64,000 bases of DNA from Ruegeria sp. HKCCD7303 (GTDB lineage: Bacteria; Pseudomonadota; Alphaproteobacteria; Rhodobacterales; Rhodobacteraceae), in assembly GCF_013111185.1 (NCBI RefSeq), contig NZ_WVRE01000013.1:20745-84744 (forward strand), given 5' to 3'. Position 1 is the stretch's first letter; every line of letters starts with the position of its first letter. The notes under the pieces are model-generated. The model was not told where the DNA came from, ran no database searches, and was given only the letters and a program-made list of their open reading frames with translations. Below, piece after piece: positions 45,780-55,340 of this stretch. The translations under genes were made by a program, and so were the position numbers.

Positions 45780-47303
45780 CTATCTCTCAATCCCCTGAGT
45801 ATCAGCTGCAGGCAGGGGCCCTGCTTGCGGCCCAAGCATCGTAATCAGCAGGCGCAACCTGTCCCGTTGGAACAGAAACGCCAGCAAACCATAGGTCAGG
45901 ACGCCCACCACCGTGCCGACCAGTAAAAACAACGCCGGGGGCAGGCCCTCCAGTTGCCACACCCCCCCCTGCACTACCGCCACCATCCCGCCCGACAGCA
46001 AAAGCGGCGCAAGATGCAGCCGCATCAAAGCCGGGCCGGACAGCTTTGCGATATGCCCCAGATTGGCGAATTTGAGCGGCCAGATCAGCAGGAAAACAGC
46101 CACAAAACCGGCTGTGACGACCGGCAAGCCATACGGGGCCAGTGCCACGATCGCGGCGGCTGCCAGCGCCACCTCGACCCAGGACAGAACCGCCAGACGT
46201 CCGGCCTGCCCCGCCGCCAGACAAAAGGTCTGCTGCACCTTTTCAGCGCATAGATAGATACCAAACACTGACATCAGGCTCAGGACCGGAGCCGCCGGAG
46301 CCCATTTCTGACCGAACAGCAAAACCAGCGCCGGTTCCGACAGAACCGCCAACCCGGCAAAGGCTGGAAAGGCCAGAAACCCGGTCAGGCGCATAACGTC
46401 CATCAGCAAATCCGTCGCCTGACTTCCATCGCGTGCTGCTGCACCAAAGGCAGGCTGCGCCACGGTGCGCAGCGGCGTGATAATCAGGAACGAGGCGGTC
46501 TCGATCACGCGCCAGGCAATTGCATAATACCCCGCCGGCACCGGCCCCAGCATCGCGCCGATGATAACCGCTGGTGACTGCACCGCAGCCAGTTCGGCCG
46601 CGCGCAGGCCCAGAATCCGATGGCTGAAATGCAAAACCCTGCGCATGTGATCCCGCGACGCATGGAACGCCGGGCGCCAGGATACCGCGCCCCATGCCAT
46701 CACAATGTTTGTGGCCGTCATCGCCAGTCGCTGGCCGACCAAGCTCCAGACGCCGTATCCCGCCAATGCCATGCCAATGCCCACAACCCCGCCGACCGCC
46801 GCGCCGAGCGCTGCGCGGATGGCCAGAACACGGAACCGCATTTCCCGGCGCAGGATCGCCACCGGCACCGCCGTCAGTGAAATCATCAACACCGTTGGAG
46901 ACAATCCAATCAACAATTCACGCGCAATCGGCTCATTGTAGAAATTTGAGACCGGCCCCGCCCCCAGATACAGCGCGACCGTCAACACGCCTCCCAGCAG
47001 CGCCAACAGCCAGAAAACCGAGTTCAACCGCTCTGGTGACAGCGCCTCATGGGTCAGCAGAATGTCGGAGATCGTTTCGCGTACCAGGAATTCGGAAAAC
47101 AGTACAAAGGCTGCAACCATCGCCAGAAGACCAAAGGCCTCGACCCCTAAAATACGGGCAAGAATGGCAAAAATGATGAAGTTGAACGCCTGCTCAACCC
47201 AGATACCAGCCGACATCCAGGCAACTCCGCTGCTGAAACTCTGCCGCCCTGACACCCGTTTCCTTCCTATTGCCCGAACCCCGCCAAGTACCGATGGACA
47301 CAT
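45780..47303 (-). CDS. Wzx-like oligosaccharide flippase (second copy)
   Basis: 507 residues with about 14 membrane helices of the MOP superfamily (polysaccharide synthesis type). The N-terminus is GVAWMSAGIWVEQAFNFIIFAILARILGVEAFGLLAM. It would flip a lipid-linked oligosaccharide. It differs clearly from the flippase at 5554-7104, which raises the chance that two repeat units or two glycans are made. First gene of a two-gene minus-strand operon; a palindrome lies 19 nt upstream of the start. Confidence 0.87.
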   Translation of the reverse strand: MCPSVLGGVRAIGRKRVSGRQSFSSGVAWMSAGIWVEQAFNFIIFAILARILGVEAFGLLAMVAAFVLFSEFLVRETISDILLTHEALSPERLNSVFWLLALLGGVLTVALYLGAGPVSNFYNEPIARELLIGLSPTVLMISLTAVPVAILRREMRFRVLAIRAALGAAVGGVVGIGMALAGYGVWSLVGQRLAMTATNIVMAWGAVSWRPAFHASRDHMRRVLHFSHRILGLRAAELAAVQSPAVIIGAMLGPVPAGYYAIAWRVIETASFLIITPLRTVAQPAFGAAARDGSQATDLLMDVMRLTGFLAFPAFAGLAVLSEPALVLLFGQKWAPAAPVLSLMSVFGIYLCAEKVQQTFCLAAGQAGRLAVLSWVEVALAAAAIVALAPYGLPVVTAGFVAVFLLIWPLKFANLGHIAKLSGPALMRLHLAPLLLSGGMVAVVQGGVWQLEGLPPALFLLVGTVVGVLTYGLLAFLFQRDRLRLLITMLGPQAGPLPAADTQGIER

Positions 47304-47523
47304 GGCTCAAACACTCAAACCTACTGCGCGCAGTATACGTAATTACAAACTTGACGCCTTAACGGTCGAATTTGGTCAAATTTATTGTCTATGTTCAGTC
47401 TGTACGTGTTCGAATACTATACGCAATACAGGGAATTATGCCCGTCACGTTCCACCCCCTGCGCGAGTTTGGCAGCAGGGTCCGGGACAGGGATTATTGA
47501 GTGAATAAAAGGTTTTCATTTTC
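47304..47523. other. Divergent promoter region between flippase and GT2
   Basis: 220 nt without a gene. It contains the 14-nt palindrome at 47322-47335 and AT-rich sequence at 47360-47420 suited to promoters. No clear -35/-10 pair is assigned. Confidence 0.35.
47322..47335. promoter_or_regulatory. 14-bp perfect palindrome, operator candidate
   Basis: TACTGCGCGCAGTA is a perfect palindrome 18 nt before the flippase start codon, in a divergent promoter region. The position fits a repressor site. Confidence 0.4.
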
Positions 47524-48450
47524 ATGAACAAAGTCGCAGAGCCGATGGAAACGAACAGCACCACATCCGAAGAGCTGATCGCATCGGAAACCGCCGGCAT
47601 GAGCCTGAGCGTGGTCATCCCCGCGTTCAACGAAGAAAACGCCGTGCGCCACACGGTCGAGGATGTGCGCACCCATCTCGAACCCTTGGGCATTCCTTAC
47701 GAGATCATCGTGGTGGACGATGCCAGCCAGGATAATACCCGCGCCGAGGCCGAGGCCAGCGGAGCCACCGTCACCTTCAACGACGTGAATTCAGGCTACG
47801 GCGCCAGCCTCAAGCGTGGCGTGCGGATGGCGCAGCATGAATATGTCGCCATTCTGGACGCCGACAGCACTTATCCCGCACGCTATCTGCCGGGAATGCT
47901 GGCGATGTGCCGCAATCAGGACATGGTGGTGGGCGACCGGGGGTCGGCGATGAAGAACGTGCCGCTTCTGCGCAGACCGGCCAAGAAGTTCCTGTTCGCC
48001 TTTGCGTCGTTCCTGGCCGAGCGCAAGATCAACGATCTGAACTCGGGCCTGCGCGTGTTCCGCAAATCCGAGCTGATCCCGTTCCTGCCGCTGCTGCCGC
48101 AGAACTTCTCGTTCACCACCACGATCACGCTGTGCATGACCTCGAATGGCAAGCGGATGATCTATACGCCGATCGAATATGGCAAACGGGTGGGCAAGTC
48201 GAAAATCCGGCCGATTGATTTCCTGAACTTCATAATCCTGATCCTGCGCATCAGCACGCTGTTCAATCCGCTGCGCGTGTTCATCCCGCTGGGTCTGGCG
48301 TTTTTCACATTGGGCACAGTAAAATTCATTATCGACATGTTCTACTGGAACCTCAGTGAAACGGCGGTGTTCTCGTTCCTGGCGGCGATCATGATCTGGT
48401 CGCTGGGGCTGATCGCCGACATGATCTCGCGGCTGCATCTGAGACCGTGA
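47524..48450 (+). CDS. DPM1-like glycosyltransferase family 2 with C-terminal membrane helices
   Basis: 308 residues. GT2 motifs are LSVVIPAFNEENAV, EIIVVDDASQDNT, YVAILDADSTYP and INDLNSGLRVFRKS. Two helices close the protein (FIPLGLAFFTLGTVKFII and FSFLAAIMIWSLGLIADM). This is the polyprenol-phosphate sugar synthase group, so it may load a lipid carrier rather than extend the chain. It opens a plus-strand set with the mutase-like flavoprotein and a deacetylase. Confidence 0.87.
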   Translation: MNKVAEPMETNSTTSEELIASETAGMSLSVVIPAFNEENAVRHTVEDVRTHLEPLGIPYEIIVVDDASQDNTRAEAEASGATVTFNDVNSGYGASLKRGVRMAQHEYVAILDADSTYPARYLPGMLAMCRNQDMVVGDRGSAMKNVPLLRRPAKKFLFAFASFLAERKINDLNSGLRVFRKSELIPFLPLLPQNFSFTTTITLCMTSNGKRMIYTPIEYGKRVGKSKIRPIDFLNFIILILRISTLFNPLRVFIPLGLAFFTLGTVKFIIDMFYWNLSETAVFSFLAAIMIWSLGLIADMISRLHLRP

Positions 48451-48581
48451 GGCGCGCAGCAGCATGCTTTCCGATCCGCACCGACAGTGTCAGGTGATTC
48501 AGTTGCTTGGTTCGGGTTGGTTCTGACCATGTCCGGGATGCGGTTCAGCACCCCGGCAAGTTCCCAGAAGGAAGAGTGCAA

Positions 48582-50018
48582 GTGACGGATGTTTCCCGAC
48601 CCAATGGCGACAAGCCTGAAATCATCATCCTCGGCGCCGGACCGGCTGGTCTGGCCGCTGCCCATGCCCTCACCGGGCAGGCCAAGGTCACCGTGATCGA
48701 ACGTGCGCCTGTTGCGGGCGGCAATTCGGCCTCGTTCCCGGTCGAAGGCGTGATCTGCGACTATGGCTCGCACCGGTTTCATCCGGCGGCCGAGCCCGAG
48801 GTTCTGGCCGATGTAAAAGCCCTGCTGGGAGACGACTTGCTGCTGCGCCCGCGCCATGGGCGCATCCGGCTGGGCGGCAAATGGATTCACTTTCCGCTGA
48901 AATTGACCGATGCGCTGTTACGCCTGCCCAAACCCTTTGCCGCGTCGCTGATCGGGGACATGGCGCTGAAGCCCTTCCGCAAAAAAAGCGAAGGCCCCGA
49001 AACGTTCTCGACCGTGCTCTATGACGGGCTGGGACCGACGATTTCGGACAATTTCTATTTCCCTTACGTACGCAAGCTGTGGGGTCTGGATCCGGACAAG
49101 CTGGCGGTGAAACTGGCGGAACGGCGGGTGGGCAGCGGCTCGGTCGGCAAGATCCTGATGAAGATGCTGCGCCTGCTGCCGGGGCTGCGCAGCGAAACGG
49201 CGGGTCGGTTCTTTTATCCGCGCAAAGGGTTTGGGCAGATCTCGGACGCGATGCGGAACAGTGCGGAAAGCAAAGGTGCCAGCTTTCTGTTCAACACTGA
49301 AATCACCGCCATCGATAGGGACGGCAACCGCATCACCGGGTTGACGATCCGCGACGAAGATGGCGAGCGGAAACTGACCGGCGATCTGATCCTGTCGACC
49401 ATCCCGCTGACCGGGCTGACGCGCCTGATCGGCGACGCTCCGGCCGAGGTGGTCGAAGCCGCCCGCGCGATCCGGTTCCGGGGCATGATCCTGCTGTACC
49501 TGGTGCTTGAGACCGACCAGTTCACCGAGTTCGATGCGCATTACTTCCCCGAACTGTCGATCCCGATCAGCCGCATGTCAGAGCCCAAGAACTATAACGC
49601 CAGTGGCGAGCCGAAGGGCGTCACTGTTCTGTGTGCCGAGCTGCCCTGCGACCCGGATGAAAAATGGTGGTCCATGTCCGACGAGGAACTGGGGCAGGAA
49701 TTCACCAAATGGCTGGGCCAGCTGGGCTTGCCCGTCACGGTACCGGTGCGCCGCTGCGAAACCCGACGGCTGAGCCATGCCTATCCGGTTTACGATGTGG
49801 GCTATGAAGAGCGGTTTGATACGGTGGATCAATGGCTCTCAGATATGGACGGATTGCTCGTATTTGGACGGCAGGGCCTTTTTGCGCACGATAATACGCA
49901 CCACGCTTTTGCCATGGCCTATGGCGCGGCGGATTGCATTGACGGCAAGGGCCATGTCGACCGCGCGAAATGGAACAAATACCGCGAGGTCTTTGCCACC
50001 CATGTGGTGGAAGACTGA
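48582..50018 (+). CDS. FAD-dependent UDP-galactopyranose-mutase-like protein (second copy)
   Basis: 478 residues from GTG 48582 with AGAAGGAAGAG just upstream; the longer frame to 48507 looks non-coding. The FAD motif is IIILGAGPAGLAAAHAL and YGSHRFHPA is the second contact motif. The late VFGRQGLFAHDNTHHAFAMAYGAA closes the FAD site. It resembles mutase and amine-oxidase-fold enzymes and the 29893-31392 protein. It may provide a furanose or oxidised sugar. The deacetylase gene starts 3 nt later. Confidence 0.8.
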   Translation: MTDVSRPNGDKPEIIILGAGPAGLAAAHALTGQAKVTVIERAPVAGGNSASFPVEGVICDYGSHRFHPAAEPEVLADVKALLGDDLLLRPRHGRIRLGGKWIHFPLKLTDALLRLPKPFAASLIGDMALKPFRKKSEGPETFSTVLYDGLGPTISDNFYFPYVRKLWGLDPDKLAVKLAERRVGSGSVGKILMKMLRLLPGLRSETAGRFFYPRKGFGQISDAMRNSAESKGASFLFNTEITAIDRDGNRITGLTIRDEDGERKLTGDLILSTIPLTGLTRLIGDAPAEVVEAARAIRFRGMILLYLVLETDQFTEFDAHYFPELSIPISRMSEPKNYNASGEPKGVTVLCAELPCDPDEKWWSMSDEELGQEFTKWLGQLGLPVTVPVRRCETRRLSHAYPVYDVGYEERFDTVDQWLSDMDGLLVFGRQGLFAHDNTHHAFAMAYGAADCIDGKGHVDRAKWNKYREVFATHVVED

Positions 50019-50021
50019 TCC

Positions 50022-50771
50022 ATGTCCGCCTGGCAGGCCGATATCCTGATGTATCATTCGATCTCGGATGCGCCGGGGCCGACCTCGATTGCACCCGAGG
50101 TGTTCAAAGCCCAGATGCAGGCGCTTGCGGACTCGGGCCTGCCGGTGGTCACACCTGATGCGCTGGCCAACCCGCCTGCCCCGCGCGTGGTTATCATCAG
50201 CTTCGATGACGGGTTCGAAGATTTCGCCGACACTGCCTGGCCGATCCTGCGCGATCATAATTTCACCCCGATCGTCTATCTGCCCTCGGGTCGGATGGGC
50301 GGCAGTGACAGCTGGGCCGGGGGCAACATCCCCACCCGCCCCCTGATGGATTGGGACAGGATCGAAACCCTGGCAGGGGAAGGCGTTTGTTTTGGAGCGC
50401 ATAGTGTCAGCCACCCAGATCTGTCGACGCTGGATGCAGAGGCGTTGGAAGAAGAAGTCACCGGATCCGGGCAGGATATAGCTGCCCGGCTTGGCCAGCC
50501 TATCCGGCATTTCGCACCGCCCTATGGCGCGTCGAACAGCAGCGTGCTCAGGCAGATCGCGTTGCATTACGACACCTCGGTCGGCACAAGGCTGGGTGTC
50601 GCCGGACCGAAAGATGACATCCACGACCTGCCCCGGCTCGAGATGTTCTATTTCACCGACATCGCCCGCTGGCAGGCGCATCTTGCCGGGCGCGGCGGGC
50701 CCTATCTTGCGGCGCGCAAAATGATGCGTGTTTTGCGCAGCGGGCTGAGCAAGGTGCTGCCCCTTAACTGA
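50022..50771 (+). CDS. Polysaccharide deacetylase (second copy)
   Basis: 249 residues, NodB homology. SFDDGF carries D62/D63, HSVSH carries the metal ligands H127 and H131, and FAPPYG is motif 3. N-terminal ILMYHSISD is typical of the family. No signal peptide is visible. GGAAG eight bases before ATG supports the start. Last gene of the GT2/mutase/deacetylase set, convergent with the GMC oxidoreductase gene 9 nt away. Confidence 0.88.
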   Translation: MSAWQADILMYHSISDAPGPTSIAPEVFKAQMQALADSGLPVVTPDALANPPAPRVVIISFDDGFEDFADTAWPILRDHNFTPIVYLPSGRMGGSDSWAGGNIPTRPLMDWDRIETLAGEGVCFGAHSVSHPDLSTLDAEALEEEVTGSGQDIAARLGQPIRHFAPPYGASNSSVLRQIALHYDTSVGTRLGVAGPKDDIHDLPRLEMFYFTDIARWQAHLAGRGGPYLAARKMMRVLRSGLSKVLPLN

Positions 50772-50780
50772 CAATCAGGA

Positions 50781-52316
50781 TTAGGGCGCAAGCGTTCCGA
50801 TCCGGTGGGCATTTGCCATCACACTGAATGTAATTGTCGTCGCCGGGATGGTTGGCAGTACAGAGGCATCAACGACGTGAATGCGCGTCGCGCCATGCGG
50901 ACGGCCCAGAACGTCGCTTTCACCAAGGCTAGTACTATCTGACATCGGCAGATCACCCCCAACGTGGAAACTGGCCCCCGGTGCCCCGAATCGCGCTGCA
51001 AAAGACAGGTTGGTCAGGCCAAGCACCCGCAATGCCCGGCCATAGCGCGCAAGTGCTGCGCGCATTGTGCCTTCGGTTTGCGGGTTTTTGATCAGTTCGG
51101 GGCGTAGCCGTCCATCCTCGGACAGATGCAGGGCTATTTCATGAGAATGATCGGAATGCAGGAAAACCTGCGCCACGATCAGACGCCGGGCCAGCGCCTC
51201 AAGCAGCGGTCCGCAGCCAAGGAGCCGGCGACCATAGTTCTGTTTCAGATCGCGGGCATAGTATTCGTTCCAGGTATAGACCTGCGCATGGATCAGTTGC
51301 CGCGACACGGAAGGGTCATCCAGTTCGGCAAAAAGCTGCGGCAGCGTCTGATAGGGCAAAACATCGGGCCGCCTTGGCGCGCGCCAATGATGCAGCATCG
51401 GCAGGAAAGCCTGCTGGCTGTCCTTCAATGTCAGCGTCTTGCCCTGAAGGCCGGGCGAGGCCAACAGAATGCGCGCGCTTTCCAGCACCCCGGCGGCCAG
51501 AAACACCCGCCCGCCCCGGATGTCGCTGCCATCTTCCAGCGTGACGACAACTTCGTCGCCTTCCTCGCGAACCTGCCGCACCACATGATCCGCACGGTAG
51601 GTAAAGCCTGGCTCTGCCTGCAACGCCATACACGTCTGTCTTGCAGACCAGATCAACGACCAGGGGCACCCGTGCAGACACAATCCACAGGTCTGGCATC
51701 CCGGTCCAACCGCCTGACGTGCAAGGCCAACATGCATCCCAGCCCCCTGCAATGCCTTCGCCTTCTGCCTGGAACGGGCAAGCAGCATCTCGGCCTGTGC
51801 GGTTGGTGGAACAGGTGTTCGACCAGTCATGTCGCAGGCAGGAAAGAGATTCTGCAGCTCGTCCTTTTGCCCGGACACCGGCATTATTTCCGCAACCGCT
51901 TTGTAATGTGGGGCAAGATCGTCGGCTGTTATGGGCCAGTCTTCGATATCCGCCTGCCGATAGGGCAGAACCGCCGCACCCCAGACATTCGATAATCCAC
52001 CCGCCGCACGCGAGGCGCGCAATGCGAACCATTCCGCCCCCTCCGCCAGAGTATGGGCAGGTGGGGACAACGCGTAACCTGTCCCATAGCGCCACACCTC
52101 GCCCTGCGGGGCCTGAAACTGAGGCTCCATCCAGGCTGTACGCGCCTCGGCGTTCCAGTTTTCGGCGCGGGTTTGGGACATCTGCTGCACCCGGTCCGTG
52201 ATCCCGGGTTCCGGGGTGCCGCCGGCATCCAGCATCGTGACTGTCCGCCCCCGCGCCAATAATGCGCGGGCCACGGCAACCCCCGCCGGACCAGATCCTA
52301 TGACAAGGTCGCTCAC
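50781..52316 (-). CDS. GMC-family FAD oxidoreductase with a ferredoxin-like cysteine cluster
   Basis: 511 residues. The N-terminal FAD motif is VIGSGPAGVAVARAL and the GMC C-terminal block is RIHVVDASVLPTIPATTITFSVMANAHRIG. The active-site His is likely in FHVGGDLPM. Residues 207-217 hold CX2CX2CX3CP, the spacing of a [4Fe-4S] ferredoxin site; some GMC relatives have Cys here but not all four. It would oxidise an alcohol, perhaps a sugar. Its ATG overlaps the stop of the methyltransferase upstream. Confidence 0.8.
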   Translation of the reverse strand: MSDLVIGSGPAGVAVARALLARGRTVTMLDAGGTPEPGITDRVQQMSQTRAENWNAEARTAWMEPQFQAPQGEVWRYGTGYALSPPAHTLAEGAEWFALRASRAAGGLSNVWGAAVLPYRQADIEDWPITADDLAPHYKAVAEIMPVSGQKDELQNLFPACDMTGRTPVPPTAQAEMLLARSRQKAKALQGAGMHVGLARQAVGPGCQTCGLCLHGCPWSLIWSARQTCMALQAEPGFTYRADHVVRQVREEGDEVVVTLEDGSDIRGGRVFLAAGVLESARILLASPGLQGKTLTLKDSQQAFLPMLHHWRAPRRPDVLPYQTLPQLFAELDDPSVSRQLIHAQVYTWNEYYARDLKQNYGRRLLGCGPLLEALARRLIVAQVFLHSDHSHEIALHLSEDGRLRPELIKNPQTEGTMRAALARYGRALRVLGLTNLSFAARFGAPGASFHVGGDLPMSDSTSLGESDVLGRPHGATRIHVVDASVLPTIPATTITFSVMANAHRIGTLAP

Positions 52317-53092
52317 TGCGCCTTTACTGCCCGGACCAGAACCAGCATTTCATAGTTGGGGTCATGAGTGGACAGTTCTTCTGGCGCAATTTCGCTGGCC
52401 CCAAGGCCGTGCAGGTTGCAGATGCAGGTAAAGACATTGCCAACGGTCGACACCTCGACATTCTCTGCCGGAAAAACAGCCCGGAACAGGTGACGCTTGG
52501 ACTGGCTGGTGAAATGCCAGTATTCGCCCCAATCATCCACGCCTTCGCGCCGCGCCACCCGGGTCATCCCGTGCGAGGTACACAGCACCACGCCGCCGGG
52601 TTTCAGAATGCGTTCGAGCGTGGCGATCGCTTTGCCCACCTCAAAGATCATCTGCAGGGTCTGCGTGATGATGATGCAGTCAAAACTGTTGTCTGGAATA
52701 TGCGGCGCATCGGTGATATCAGCCACGATGGTGGCTTGCGGATTGCCTTCGACATAGCTCAGCACATCCGCTTGCGTGACCCGATCACCGCCGAATTTCT
52801 TGATATAGGCCGGATCACCGAATTCCAGAACCCGGCCACGGATGTCGTCGCTGTGGTTTTGCAGGAATTCTTCCATGTAATAGCGTTCGATGGTCAGCAG
52901 GTCGCGATCCTGCCCGAACACAGCACTGATCGGCGACAGCCGCCGCAGCCCGCCGAAATCCACCGCCCCCACGGGGGTCGATTGCAGCTTGTGCAACCGT
53001 TGTTGTTTACGGATCCATTTGCGCAGCCGTTCCGGCAGCAGCACGGTCGCGGTGTCACGCACCAGCTTTTCAACTCTTTGTCCCGGTGTCAT
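52313..53092 (-). CDS. SAM-dependent methyltransferase
   Basis: 259 residues from ATG 53090-53092 with GAAGAG upstream; the frame running to 53302 lies inside the next gene and is rejected. The SAM region is RVLEFGDPAYIKKFGG and VTQADVL, then SFDCIIITQTLQMIFEVGKAIATLERILKPGGVVLC. It resembles Methyltransf_11 proteins of sugar-synthesis loci. It lies 13 nt after the epimerase gene and overlaps the GMC gene by 4 nt, forming a three-gene operon. Confidence 0.82.
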   Translation of the reverse strand: MTPGQRVEKLVRDTATVLLPERLRKWIRKQQRLHKLQSTPVGAVDFGGLRRLSPISAVFGQDRDLLTIERYYMEEFLQNHSDDIRGRVLEFGDPAYIKKFGGDRVTQADVLSYVEGNPQATIVADITDAPHIPDNSFDCIIITQTLQMIFEVGKAIATLERILKPGGVVLCTSHGMTRVARREGVDDWGEYWHFTSQSKRHLFRAVFPAENVEVSTVGNVFTCICNLHGLGASEIAPEELSTHDPNYEMLVLVRAVKAQ

Positions 53093-53105
53093 CGTGATTG
53101 GCTCT

Positions 53106-54077
53106 TCATGCGTAGGCTTTGGCGCGTTTCTCGGCCATGATATCGGCGATGATATCGTCCAGCGTGCGTGCCGGGCTGAACCCGGTAAACCGCCGCAGCT
53201 TTGAGACATCGGGCAGGCGGCGGGCCATGTCTTCGAACCCTTCCGGATAGACCTCTTCATAGGGCACCAGACGGATTTCGGACGCAGACCCCGTCGCGGC
53301 AATCACCTTTTCGGCCAACCCGCGGATCGTCACTTCCTGCTCACCACCGATATTGAAGACCTGACCCCGGGCTTCGGGCACATCAAGCAGGCGTACGAGC
53401 GCCTCTATCACATCGGCCACATGGCTGAAGCAGCGCGATTGCTCACCGGTGCCATGAACCTGAATTGGCTGACCCGCCAACGCTGCTTCAATGAAGTTCG
53501 GAACAACCATGCCATAGCGCCCGGTCTGGCGCGGACCGGTTGTGTTGAAAAAGCGCAGCACGACCACTGGCAGGTCAACCTCACGCGCATAGGCCAGAGC
53601 CATGAACTCATCCAATGTCTTGGCGCAGGCATAAGACCAGCGCAGAACGCTGGTCGCGCCGATCGTCAGGTCGTCATCCTCGTTGAACGGGAATTTTGAT
53701 GCCTTCCCATAGACCTCGGAACTGGAGGCAATGAAAACCAGGGGTTTGTGGCGCAGGGCGGCCCGCAATACGTTCTGCGTGCCGTCGACATTGGTCGCAA
53801 TCGACTGGCTGGGCTGATCCATGATCAGCTTCACCCCGACGGCGGCGGCCATGTGAAACACCGCGTCGGCTGCACCAACCAGCTGTTCGACCAGATCCGA
53901 ATCCAAAACGCTGCCTTCAACAAAGCGAAAGGCGGAATGATCCTGAACAGAGGACAGGTTTTGCAGCGATCCGGTGGATAAATCATCTAGCACCGTCACC
54001 TCATGCCCATTGCCAATCAGACGCTCGGCCAGATGTGACCCGATAAAACCGGCCCCGCCTGTGATCAATATTTGCAT
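53106..54077 (-). CDS. NAD-dependent nucleotide-sugar epimerase (GalE/UXS-like)
   Basis: 323 residues from ATG 54075-54077 with GAGGG six bases upstream; the longer frame to 54338 is non-coding in style. The Rossmann motif is ILITGGAGFIGSHLAERL, the Ser region is ASSSEVYG and the YxxxK is YACAK. FNTTGPRQTGRYGMVVPNF and the CFSHVADVIEALV region are typical of GalE and UDP-xylose synthase relatives. It would epimerise or decarboxylate a UDP-sugar. First gene of the minus-strand trio. Confidence 0.87.
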   Translation of the reverse strand: MQILITGGAGFIGSHLAERLIGNGHEVTVLDDLSTGSLQNLSSVQDHSAFRFVEGSVLDSDLVEQLVGAADAVFHMAAAVGVKLIMDQPSQSIATNVDGTQNVLRAALRHKPLVFIASSSEVYGKASKFPFNEDDDLTIGATSVLRWSYACAKTLDEFMALAYAREVDLPVVVLRFFNTTGPRQTGRYGMVVPNFIEAALAGQPIQVHGTGEQSRCFSHVADVIEALVRLLDVPEARGQVFNIGGEQEVTIRGLAEKVIAATGSASEIRLVPYEEVYPEGFEDMARRLPDVSKLRRFTGFSPARTLDDIIADIMAEKRAKAYA

Positions 54078-54248
54078 GAAAAACCCTCGTACCAACAGAA
54101 TCCACTCTAATGCCACAGGCTTAGCATAGGGATCTGTGGCCACCAAATGGTAGATACCGCTATGGTGCGCGGACAGGCCGGGCCTGCACAGTTTTGGAAA
54201 AAGGGCTGAATTGTTGCACATCGCATTAAGAATGTTGAACCTGCGGAC

Positions 54249-55340
54249 ATGACCGAAAAACACCTGGAACCCCGCCCCGGCGACGGTCTTGCAGGCCAGC
54301 GCGTGATTGTGACCGGCGCAACCGGCTTTATCGGCCAACGCCTGATCGATGCACTGCTGACGCTGGGATGTGACGTGACCGTATTGCTACGCACGCGCCA
54401 CGGGGCTGCCGCGTTGGAACAGGCCGGAGCAAAGACACTGCTTTGCCCGCTGCACCCCGGCCCGACCCTGACGCAGGCGTTGGGCGGCACGACGGCTCTG
54501 TTTCATCTGGCCTATGATTTCCGGGCCTCCGGCGCAGAAAACCTCGCAGCTTTTGACGCACTCATCAAAGCCGCCGAAGAGGGGTCTTGCAAACGTATCG
54601 TGCATCTGAGTTCTGCTGTGGTCTATGACAGCTGGCCCAACGGACCGATCAACGAACGCAGCCCTATCACTCCAGAGGGTACGCAAAGCTATCGCGGTGC
54701 CAAAATAGCAATGGAACAGAGACTATTACGGGGGAAATGCGACGCCGCCATATTGCAGCCAACCATCGTCTACGGACCCGGCAGCGCGCTCTGGACCAAT
54801 ACGCCATTGGCGATGATGCGCCGGGGCGGCATCATCCTGCCCGACCCGCCCGGACAATGCCCGGCTGTGCATGTCGATGACGCGGTACAGGCCGCCCTGC
54901 ACGCGGCCTCATCGCCACAGACCGGGGTTGATCGATACCTGATCAGCGGGCCGGATACGCTGGGGTGGAAGGCGTTTTTCGAAGGCTATGCCCAGCTTGC
55001 CGGGTGCGGAGAGGTTCGGGTTGATCCAGCCGCAAACCCGACCCCTGCCCCACCGCCCAATAGCAGCACGCCCGCGGGCCCCTCTCTGGCGGGGCAACTC
55101 AGCGCGCACCTGCGCCGCCTTGTCGGGCGCCGCCGGGTTGAGGCCGCCGCGGACTGGGCACGGTCTGTTCAGGCCCGGCTGGCAAAACCCCGGCCCGTGA
55201 TGCCTGACATGGCGGGGCGCAGGCTTTTTGCCGGTCAGCCAGAGGTTTCAACCCGACATGCACAGGATCAGATCGGCTATGTGCCCCGCGTCTCCTTCGC
55301 TGAATGGATCGAGCACATGCGAAAACAATCGACGCCCTGA
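54249..55340 (+). CDS. NAD-dependent epimerase/dehydratase
   Basis: 363 residues, extended SDR. The Rossmann motif is VIVTGATGFIGQRL, the Ser region is LSSAVVYDSW and the catalytic Tyr is in SYRGAK. A proline-rich linker (TPAPPPNSSTPAG) at about 265-280 leads to a C-terminal extension that I do not recognise. It would act on a nucleotide sugar. Divergent from the epimerase at 53106 with 171 nt between; alone in its transcript as far as can be seen. Confidence 0.82.
   Translation: MTEKHLEPRPGDGLAGQRVIVTGATGFIGQRLIDALLTLGCDVTVLLRTRHGAAALEQAGAKTLLCPLHPGPTLTQALGGTTALFHLAYDFRASGAENLAAFDALIKAAEEGSCKRIVHLSSAVVYDSWPNGPINERSPITPEGTQSYRGAKIAMEQRLLRGKCDAAILQPTIVYGPGSALWTNTPLAMMRRGGIILPDPPGQCPAVHVDDAVQAALHAASSPQTGVDRYLISGPDTLGWKAFFEGYAQLAGCGEVRVDPAANPTPAPPPNSSTPAGPSLAGQLSAHLRRLVGRRRVEAAADWARSVQARLAKPRPVMPDMAGRRLFAGQPEVSTRHAQDQIGYVPRVSFAEWIEHMRKQSTP

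Noticed and set aside
52313..53302. 329-codon frame for the methyltransferase
   Set aside because: The first 70 codons are the shadow of the epimerase gene; ATG 53092 has a ribosome site in the proper place.
53106..54338. 410-codon frame for the GalE-like epimerase
   Set aside because: The Rossmann motif must lie at the N-terminus, and ATG 54077 has GAGGG six bases upstream.
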